Shown: piece by piece, positions 58,368 to 64,000 of the stretch
Layout: every line of letters begins with the position of its first letter
Position numbering within the stretch: the stretch's first letter is position 1
Source: a virus
Strand: one strand, 5' to 3'
IMG/VR virus record: IMGVR_UViG_3300027969_000050
Location: 1-64,000 of that record
Length of the DNA stretch: 64,000 nt
Position numbers and translations under genes: made by a program
The notes under the pieces: generated by a model
Seen by the model: only the letters and a program-made list of their open reading frames with translations
What the model was told of the DNA's origin: nothing
Database searches by the model: none

Positions 58368-60979
58368 GAGTGCATTAAGCCGTTCCAGCCAGAGGTAAGC
58401 TGCTGGTTTACTGGCTGGGCGTTAGGGTAGTTCTCGTAATACCACTTGTTAGCTGCCGACTGACCTTCGTTAGTCCAGATGCGGGAATACTCCCTTGCGA
58501 TATCGGCAGGATTGTTTCGAGGTTCGACAAACGTGTTATACATTGGCTCGCCCATTCTTTCGCCAAAGGGGACCTCCTCTAGCTCACGGTTGTATTGCTG
58601 TACAGTAACCGGCTGATTTTCGGTTAGAGGCAATTTGTCAAATGGGTCAGGGTCGCGGCGGCGACCAAACTCATCATAGCTAACTGGTGGCGGCGCCGTG
58701 TAATCTCCCGGTTGCGCGTCATTGTTGAGACCCATATTAATTCTTTCGCGCCCTTCATCAGACAACTGTGGGTTGGTCGGATCTTTGTATTCGCCCGCCA
58801 TTGGATCCTTGCCGGGTGGGGTTCTTAGCTGGATAAGATTTAGGAACCTTTCGTCAATAACTTCATCGGCAACTTCCCTTTTAAGAGCCTCTTCATCAAA
58901 ACTAAAAGCCTCCACTTCCCCGCCTGCTTCTGAGTACTGCGCTTCTTCCTCTGGCGACATTTCATCAGTAATGTAACGAGGATAACGTTCGTACTCTCCA
59001 GCCCAATAGTCAAGAATTTCTTTAATGAAGTTGTTCAAGTTCATTCCATAAAAACCATAGCTGCCTTGCTCGCTTAGAAGCCCAATAAATGTTTCCGGGA
59101 ACGAATGGTAGTTTTCTACTGCATCCATAGCAAGCGCCTCAGGAATTGGATCGGCCTCAAGCGTACACTCGTCATCGATGTTGTCGTCAGAAAATTGGCG
59201 AATTACGTCCCAAGGATCATCCATAATTGCTTCTGCCCTGTCGATTTCTTCGACGCTTCCAAAGTCCCAATTAGTAATGCCACCGGCACGCTCGGCCCAG
59301 TCATACATTCCAAGACTTTCAAAATAGTAAGCATTGTCACGGTTTTCGGACAAGCTGTCATTTCCTTGGCCGCCACCATCATCGTCTCGGCCTGTAAAAT
59401 TGTTGAAGGCAGAAATTAATTCTCGCCATTCCTCCTTCGGATATCCGGACCTTCCTTGAATGTGTCCCAAAGAGTTGTCCTCAGGATTCCAATTCCAAGT
59501 TGCCTTTGGAATTCCGTCTGGATCACGAAGAGAAAAGCACTCTAATTTTTCTTCCGCAATGCCGTAAACATACGGCTGCTCATCACTGCCAATGCAGTGT
59601 CCTAGAATTGCTGTTTCTAAGCGTGCGCTTTCTGCGGTTGTGATTTGTACAGCGCGCCAGCCTTTATATTTTTCTGGGTCAATTATTCCCGGGTAGCCTC
59701 GTTCAACGAGATCTTCCATTGTGTAAGGCTCGTCACGACTTGTTTCGCCGCGCAGCTTTGCGTCCTCTAGTTCTTCTAGGACCTGCATATTTCTAGCCTC
59801 AATTGCCTGCGGAAGGTCAACGACCATTGGGTTGTAAAACTGATCAGGAGGGGTATTTGCCCTTTGAAGTTCGTCCTCTTTGCGCTTAGACGTTTCGTCT
59901 TCAAGTAGCTGTTTTGAATACTGCTTGATCATTTCTTGGCTACGGACCCATTCAAGATGCTCATCAGAAATTTTCCACGCTTGATCCACGTCCATCTCCA
60001 TAACATTCTTGCCTTGTCGAAATGGAGACTGACGGGCGTTAAACCATGTTGCGATTGAACCAAACAATAATTCTACGTTTGTGGTGCCGTGATTCAAGCC
60101 AATTTGGTCTCCTCGAGCGGCTTCGCCTCTAGCTCCAAAGTTTGGAGTAATGTCGTTCTTTGCCAGTCTTGCAACAAGCCAAGGAAGCAGCCCTTCAGCG
60201 TCATTTTTGGCGCAGAGATTATCAAGGCGTTCAAGAACTTTGAGTCCAGCATTAGGACCACCGGGGCCTTGAGAGTTTGGGACCTCCCCGGAGAGCGGAC
60301 CATTGCGTCTAAATATTTTTTGGTTTTGCTTGAAGATTTTTCGTCCGGCATTTGTCTTGAGGTCCGGAACGAAGTCTTCTTGCTGACCCCGAGTTTCCTC
60401 AACCGCATTATCAATCCCTCGACGCAGATCAGAGGCAATTGCGTCTGATATACCTTCTTGAGCAATTCGAGCTATTTGAGGAGGGGAGAGTTCTACTATC
60501 CCGATGTTTAGTTCTTTAGCCTGTTCCAGCCCAAATAGGAATAATTTGCCTTCAGCGTCGCAAACAATAGCGTCTACGTCAAGGACTCTACGATCACGGA
60601 ATTCGTACCCATTGCTTACAAGCCAATTGGTTAGGTGTATTTCCGCCATAGAGGGAGTGCGGCCAGCATCGTGAGTGGCGAAAGGGTCGTAGTCCTCTGG
60701 TGGCGTCCCGAACTTGCCAATAAAAAGGCCTACTTTTGGTTTTGGCGCCTCTTCTTCCTCAGCGGCAACTTTCGTCTGCTCTTCCTTGTCCGAATGCCAA
60801 TATCCGCATGAGCAAGGCAGGCCACTAAAAATATTTCTGTGGGTGTAATTCTCCGCATTTTGCGGGTCTTCTTCTTGAAGCGCTTCAGAAATTTTTCTGC
60901 TTGACAGGTCGTCAAACCCAATCATCTCTGGGGTCAGATCGCCTTCAAAGAAAGGGTCTTTTGAGAATTTGCGAGGCAT
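58364..60979 (-). CDS. Large protein with a PcfJ-like domain
   Basis: 871 aa. N terminus has GLPCSCGYWHSDKEEQ. Residues 110-165 (MAEIHLTNWLVSNGYEFRDR, RVLDVDAIVCDAEGKLFLFG) are an unassigned alpha-beta region. Residues 440-540 match PcfJ-like domains of conjugative elements and phages: AILGHCIGSDEQPYVYGIAE, LECFSLRDPDGIPKATWNW, SLGHIQGRSGYPKEEWREL. The rest is acidic, with a C-terminal Pro-rich part. PcfJ-like modules are frequent in polyvalent proteins. Minus strand against a plus-strand neighbourhood. No good RBS is seen at 60979. Confidence 0.72.
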   Translation of the reverse strand: MPRKFSKDPFFEGDLTPEMIGFDDLSSRKISEALQEEDPQNAENYTHRNIFSGLPCSCGYWHSDKEEQTKVAAEEEEAPKPKVGLFIGKFGTPPEDYDPFATHDAGRTPSMAEIHLTNWLVSNGYEFRDRRVLDVDAIVCDAEGKLFLFGLEQAKELNIGIVELSPPQIARIAQEGISDAIASDLRRGIDNAVEETRGQQEDFVPDLKTNAGRKIFKQNQKIFRRNGPLSGEVPNSQGPGGPNAGLKVLERLDNLCAKNDAEGLLPWLVARLAKNDITPNFGARGEAARGDQIGLNHGTTNVELLFGSIATWFNARQSPFRQGKNVMEMDVDQAWKISDEHLEWVRSQEMIKQYSKQLLEDETSKRKEDELQRANTPPDQFYNPMVVDLPQAIEARNMQVLEELEDAKLRGETSRDEPYTMEDLVERGYPGIIDPEKYKGWRAVQITTAESARLETAILGHCIGSDEQPYVYGIAEEKLECFSLRDPDGIPKATWNWNPEDNSLGHIQGRSGYPKEEWRELISAFNNFTGRDDDGGGQGNDSLSENRDNAYYFESLGMYDWAERAGGITNWDFGSVEEIDRAEAIMDDPWDVIRQFSDDNIDDECTLEADPIPEALAMDAVENYHSFPETFIGLLSEQGSYGFYGMNLNNFIKEILDYWAGEYERYPRYITDEMSPEEEAQYSEAGGEVEAFSFDEEALKREVADEVIDERFLNLIQLRTPPGKDPMAGEYKDPTNPQLSDEGRERINMGLNNDAQPGDYTAPPPVSYDEFGRRRDPDPFDKLPLTENQPVTVQQYNRELEEVPFGERMGEPMYNTFVEPRNNPADIAREYSRIWTNEGQSAANKWYYENYPNAQPVNQQLTSGWNGLMHS

Positions 60980-61032
60980 TCAATACTTACGGGCCAGATC
61001 CTCCGAATATGTAGGCGAACCTGCATCGGCAC

Positions 61033-61061
61033 TTGCACTGATCGCATGGATGCGCTATACT
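61033..61061 (+). promoter_or_regulatory. Promoter for the lysis/cell-wall cassette
   Basis: TTGCAC (61033-61038), 17-base spacer, TATACT (61056-61061). The leader of about 16 bases carries AAGAAAGGAAC before ATG 61084. Unlike the leaderless set, this has both a -35 and a ribosome binding site. Confidence 0.68.
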
Positions 61062-61083
61062 ATGTACTCAAGAAAGGAACGTT

Positions 61084-61365
61084 ATGACTGTTGACCATTA
61101 CTCAGCCCTTTGGGACGAATCAGCTACCGAAGAGGACGTTATTCAGACGTATCAACACCTCATAAACACTGGCCAAGCATGGCAGCTTGAAGGCCATGTT
61201 GGACGTACTGCGATGCGTCTTATCGAGGACGGAGTTTGCGCCCTTGGCAAGTCCGATCACCGCGACTACTACGGAGGCCACATTCCTAGTCGTTTTCAGG
61301 TCGAGGCCGGAACCAAGGGAAGCGTCGAGTTCGTACAAGAACACGGTAACGAGGTCTCAGAATGA
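61084..61365 (+). CDS. Conserved actinophage protein of unknown function
   Basis: 93 aa. EDVIQTYQHLINTGQAWQLE, GHVGRTAMRLIEDGVCALGK, DYYGGHIPSRFQVEAGTKGS. This sequence type is very common in phages of Mycobacterium, Gordonia and relatives (DUF7417-like by memory); no activity is known. First gene of the operon containing the Rpf-like enzyme. Confidence 0.78.
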   Translation: MTVDHYSALWDESATEEDVIQTYQHLINTGQAWQLEGHVGRTAMRLIEDGVCALGKSDHRDYYGGHIPSRFQVEAGTKGSVEFVQEHGNEVSE

Positions 61366-61481
61366 CCAGCGCTCTTATAGTTGGGGCGCTTGTTATTTTC
61401 GTTGGTGCCTTGCTGGCAGCCATCGATTTGGTTCTGGATTTCTTCTGGGGTAAAACACCGAAGAGAAAGAAACGACGATGA
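61362..61481 (+). CDS. Small membrane protein, holin candidate
   Basis: 39 aa, ATGA-coupled at both ends. TSALIVGALVIFVGALLAAI is one membrane helix, followed by LVLDFFWGK and a strongly basic tail KTPKRKKRR. It lies directly before the secreted Rpf-like enzyme, the place of a holin or antiholin. Assigned by context. Confidence 0.66.
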   Translation: MTSALIVGALVIFVGALLAAIDLVLDFFWGKTPKRKKRR

Positions 61482-61864
61482 GGATTCTAATCACAACAAT
61501 TGCATTCTGCGCTCTTGCGGCTCCAGCTATAGCCAGCCCGATCAGTCCAAGCTTGATCGGCGTGATGCCTGAGCAACCTCCTATTGTCAAGGCCAAACCC
61601 AAGGTCAAGCCCATGCCAGACAACTCAGAGGTTTGGATTAGGATTGGACGTTGCGAACAACCGGGTTCGGGTAAGTGGGGAATCAATTGGAGCCACCCCG
61701 GACCTCAGTTTCAAGGTGGCCTAGGTTTCTATTCAGGAACTTGGGATTCGTACAGGCCTAGTGGCTACCCAGATGAAGCTGGGCAAGCTACTTGGCGTCA
61801 ACAAATGAACGTCGCAAACCGCGTCGCAAACGACGTAGGGTTTTCGGCTTGGGGGTGTTTTTAA
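61478..61864 (+). CDS. Secreted Rpf-like transglycosylase
   Basis: 128 aa. Signal peptide MRILITTIAFCALAAPAIAS with likely cleavage after Ala-19/Ser-20. A Pro/Lys linker to about residue 45, then a resuscitation-promoting-factor domain: EVWIRIGRCEQPGSGKWGIN with the catalytic Glu, GGLGFYSGTWDSYRPSGYP, MNVANRVANDVGFSAWGCF; the two Cys would form the family disulfide. It cleaves peptidoglycan glycan strands outside the membrane. The family is practically limited to Actinobacteria and their phages. It could serve as the endolysin or wake dormant cells. Confidence 0.85.
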   Translation: MRILITTIAFCALAAPAIASPISPSLIGVMPEQPPIVKAKPKVKPMPDNSEVWIRIGRCEQPGSGKWGINWSHPGPQFQGGLGFYSGTWDSYRPSGYPDEAGQATWRQQMNVANRVANDVGFSAWGCF

Positions 61865-62256
61865 TGATTGCCACAGCACTAGCAGCAGCAGCACTAATGA
61901 CCGGATCCGGTACCGCCTATCACAGTTGCGATGGCAGTACCTCGATGACAGCAAGCGGACGGACGGCAAAGGTCGGCTACGTCGCTCACAACGGCCTGCC
62001 TATTGGGTCATGGATTGAAATGGTTCGCCCTCGTACCGTCATGGACCGCAAGTGGTTCCAAGTCATGGATCGCGGCGGACCCTCCTTCCTAGTTGATTTC
62101 TGGGCCAAGGACTGTTCTTGGATGCATGCCTTCGGACGCAGAACAATTACGATCAAAGCCGTCCCGAGGTCAGAACTCTACCGAGGCAAGCCTATGAAAG
62201 GCTGGTCGTTTCGTAGAGGCTCAAAGTCAGCCAAGCTTGTTTGGAGGGCGAAATAA
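61864..62256 (+). CDS. Secreted 3D/double-psi beta-barrel protein
   Basis: 130 aa from ATG 61864 (TAATG overlap). Hydrophobic N terminus MIATALAAAALMTGSGTAYH acts as a signal peptide or anchor. The barrel: TASGRTAKVGYVAHNGLPIG, SWIEMVRPRT, WFQVMDRGGPSFLVDFWAKD, CSWMHAFGRRTITIKAV, the order of 3D and RlpA-like domains with conserved Asp residues. 3D domains are found in some Rpf and MltA enzymes, so it is probably the partner of the preceding Rpf-like protein in cell-wall cutting. Confidence 0.78.
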   Translation: MIATALAAAALMTGSGTAYHSCDGSTSMTASGRTAKVGYVAHNGLPIGSWIEMVRPRTVMDRKWFQVMDRGGPSFLVDFWAKDCSWMHAFGRRTITIKAVPRSELYRGKPMKGWSFRRGSKSAKLVWRAK

Positions 62257-62609
62257 TGGCCGCTCCCAAAAGCCCCCTAAGCGAAACCGTTGAGTTTGGT
62301 CAAACCCTGCGCCTGTGGGACTACGACTGCGCCGGGTATCAGATCGGATACATTGACGAGGACGGCTGCTGCTGGGAGTCCTGCCGGGAGCGAGACCTAG
62401 CAACAACCGAAGGCCGCTTCAGGGACGGAATGATTTACTGGAACCGAGGGGAGGCTAGTTCGCCTCCTAATGCTCTAGAAATTGCCAAGCTTGAGTGCCG
62501 GGACCCAGACAACATTGAGGACGCGGCTAAGGCCGCTGAGGGCCTTGTGGGGGACAAGCCTTGGGATATCGGACAGGCCTTGGGGCGTCCGGTTACAAGA
62601 GCGGCTTAG
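62256..62609 (+). CDS. Protein of unknown function
   Basis: 117 aa from ATG 62256 (TAATG; GGAGGGCG upstream). Seen: ETVEFGQTLRLWDYDCAGYQ, IGYIDEDGCCWESCRERDLA, then ALEIAKLECRDPDNIEDAAK. Several Cys (C, CC, C, C), no clear zinc pattern. Last gene of the plus operon, with a four-base overlap to the convergent gene ending at 62606. Confidence 0.62.
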   Translation: MAAPKSPLSETVEFGQTLRLWDYDCAGYQIGYIDEDGCCWESCRERDLATTEGRFRDGMIYWNRGEASSPPNALEIAKLECRDPDNIEDAAKAAEGLVGDKPWDIGQALGRPVTRAA

Positions 62610-63223
62610 TCGTCGTAATCGTCGTACTGGCTTTCACCGTAGCCATCGTTGTAGCTATCGATGGCGCGCCTGTGTAGCTCCGTAATAACCTCGTCGTTAT
62701 CGAAAACAGCCTTTGCGACCGCTGCGGTCAACTCCTCAGGAATCTGAGGGTAGATGTACTCAATCTCTTCATTTGTATCAGGAGAGGTGTAAATTGCCTT
62801 CCCGATGGCAAAGTCCGCCTTGGCTTCGTTCAGGTCCACCTCAAAGAGTTCTTCGCTTCCTGCGCCGGACCCCTCTCCCCAATGATTCCAACTACTTTGA
62901 ACATTTGGATCCAAGTCAATATCAATGTCCTCGGCGTAAATGCTTTGACCGGCTGAGTTCTCAACCACCACATATCGAATCGTCGAGCTTCCGGTCATGT
63001 TGACATCGGTAACGGCCCAATCATCGTTTAAGTACCCGGCGCCGATCTTCATGATGTCATTCCAGCTTGATTTCTTTTCATCAAAGATGTCTAGCTGATC
63101 ACCATGCTCATCATCGCACGAGTAGCACTGGCGCGTGTAAGGGTCGATGCTAGTCGGGCTGTCGCCGCAGCGTTCACACTTGGTTACGTTGATTCGTTCA
63201 GGCTTCTTGTCTGGATCTTCCAT
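62606..63223 (-). CDS. Acidic zinc-ribbon protein
   Basis: 205 aa. N-terminal zinc ribbon VTKCERCGDSPTSIDPYTRQ then CYSCDDEHGD. The rest is beta then acidic helical (SSTIRYVVVENSAGQSIYAE, LTAAVAKAVFDNDEVITELH) with an Asp/Tyr tail. The ribbon plus acidic body resembles the large proteins at 23609, 27074 and 28929 in style. Function unknown. Confidence 0.64.
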   Translation of the reverse strand: MEDPDKKPERINVTKCERCGDSPTSIDPYTRQCYSCDDEHGDQLDIFDEKKSSWNDIMKIGAGYLNDDWAVTDVNMTGSSTIRYVVVENSAGQSIYAEDIDIDLDPNVQSSWNHWGEGSGAGSEELFEVDLNEAKADFAIGKAIYTSPDTNEEIEYIYPQIPEELTAAVAKAVFDNDEVITELHRRAIDSYNDGYGESQYDDYDD

Positions 63224-63255
63224 ACAAGGCTTAAACGACTGTAAGCGGCAATAAA

Positions 63256-63522
63256 CTAGGCTTTACTAGTCCACCACACGTCCCGAATGATCGAAATCAT
63301 TGGAAGGTTGATTTCGATACCCATTGGGCTGAAGTAAATTCCGAAGCGAATGTCCTTTGGGACAAAATAAAAGTTCCAATTCGCATGCTTAACCAGATCG
63401 GAATCTTTCATCATCCTCTTAAACTCTTTGTAGTCATTGATCTCGCGCTCGTTTTGCATCTCTTTAAAAATCTTAGCCATGTCCTCTCCAATATTTCTCT
63501 CACTGGGTAGTAGATCAAACAT
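63256..63522 (-). CDS. Small protein of unknown function
   Basis: 88 aa. N-terminal helices (GEDMAKIFKEMQNEREINDY, KEFKRMMKDSDLVKH), then beta NFYFVPKDIRFGIYFSPMGI and EINLPMISIIRDVWWTSK. No motif recognised. Overlaps the upstream gene by eight bases. Confidence 0.62.
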   Translation of the reverse strand: MFDLLPSERNIGEDMAKIFKEMQNEREINDYKEFKRMMKDSDLVKHANWNFYFVPKDIRFGIYFSPMGIEINLPMISIIRDVWWTSKA

Positions 63523-63694
63523 CTTTAACGCCTTCCTTGTGCTTTTGGATCATGTTAATCATCGAATCCAGAGCCTCTTCGTTGAACGGAACATGGAACA
63601 TGATCTCGGACTTTTCGTCGAGGAAGTTGAATTGCAACCCATCTTCGATCTCATCCGATCCCCACTTACAACTCTCAATAGAAATTCTAATCAT
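63515..63694 (-). CDS. Small protein of unknown function
   Basis: 59 aa, ATG at 63694 with GGAGAG just upstream. Seen: IRISIESCKWGSDEIEDGL, FNFLDEKSEIMFHVPFNEEA, LDSMINMIQKHKEG. Strand-strand-helix. Overlaps the next gene by eight bases, consistent with coupled translation. Confidence 0.62.
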   Translation of the reverse strand: MIRISIESCKWGSDEIEDGLQFNFLDEKSEIMFHVPFNEEALDSMINMIQKHKEGVKDV

Positions 63695-63702
63695 TTTCTC
63701 TC

Positions 63703-64000
63703 CTAAAGCGTCAAAGCGCCGAATTTGGACTGGTGAACGGCCTCTATTCTAGCAACCGTTTCGTCAAGCGGAACCTTGGTCAAGCTCGCCGTTTCTTCGA
63801 TGCCGTTTCCGTGCATCTTAATCCTTGCCTTTGGAGCTTTTAGTTCTTTCCGCCACCATGCAAGAATCGACCGCTCAACTTCAAGGGCGTCAGATCCACG
63901 AGGGAAATGCCAAGTCCCATAGATGTCCCAGCCCTGCTGGCGAAACTTATTTAGACGAGATTCGCGCTCGATATCGCCACTAACGCCGACCTTGATAGTG
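63703..64000 (-). CDS. GIY-YIG-like protein (partial, starts beyond right edge)
   Basis: Open to the window edge; the last 99 codons are visible and end at TAG 63703. Seen: IKVGVSGDIERESRLNKFRQ, GWDIYGTWHFPRG, DALEVERSILAWWRKELKAP and HGNGIEETAS. This is the pattern of small GIY-YIG-like phage proteins (K-I-G-x-S/T with Arg, then a catalytic-type Glu in the VERSIL helix). The GIY motif itself would be upstream, outside the window, so nuclease activity cannot be judged. Confidence 0.62.
   Translation of the reverse strand, partial: TIKVGVSGDIERESRLNKFRQQGWDIYGTWHFPRGSDALEVERSILAWWRKELKAPKARIKMHGNGIEETASLTKVPLDETVARIEAVHQSKFGALTL

Overview
The window is a contiguous piece of a tailed-phage genome with a contractile tail (myovirus type): sheath, tube, gp25-like wedge and gpJ-like baseplate genes are all present. 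The host is most likely an actinobacterium. The signs are an Rpf-type transglycosylase paired with a 3D/double-psi barrel protein, an MSMEG_6728-type protein, several small proteins of kinds common in actinobacteriophages, and many promoters placed for leaderless mRNAs. Base composition looks moderate (near 50% GC by eye), which would suit a lower-GC actinobacterium or an environmental one, but the sequence does not fix the species. I see no integrase, tRNA, rRNA, CRISPR array or insertion sequence. Terminase and portal genes are not recognisable here and presumably lie outside the window. No gene-free stretch exceeds about 150 bases.

Layout. 1-44236 is almost entirely minus-strand and reads right to left as the virion region. 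From the right: a 936-aa multidomain protein (41426-44236), receptor-binding and fibre genes (31-41 kb, with three tail-collar paralogues joined by TAATG junctions, collagen-like fibres and a glycosyltransferase), large acidic zinc-ribbon proteins (26-31 kb), prohead protease fusion, probable decoration protein and major capsid protein (21.7-26.1 kb), a strong terminator, then after a short opposite-strand DNA ligase/zinc protein island (19.3-20.7 kb) the neck, sheath, tube, frameshifted tail chaperones, tape measure and baseplate (1-19.2 kb). The baseplate hub gene has been duplicated. One copy is intact with two inserted peptidoglycan hydrolase domains; the other is split in two and carries two different ones.

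44.3-64 kb is an accessory and regulatory region of short, mixed-orientation operons: a small metallopeptidase, an MSMEG_6728-type protein, a SMARCAL1-like SNF2 helicase, a LuxR-type regulator with a degenerate receiver, a HAD phosphatase, a basic nucleoid-type protein, small membrane proteins, several helix-turn-helix proteins, and a lysis or cell-wall cassette (Rpf-like enzyme plus 3D barrel protein). Within it are two more large minus-strand multidomain proteins (ParB-like, 52005-53507; PcfJ-like, 58364-60979) and another collar fibre (53510-54331).

The most interesting features are the duplicated hub with four hydrolase modules, the set of large multidomain proteins that look like virion-packaged polyvalent proteins and share a K-x-A tripeptide that might be a maturation-protease site, the repeated extended -10 promoters set 6-9 bases before start codons, and an iterated TCCAAACGGA element in the regulatory region.
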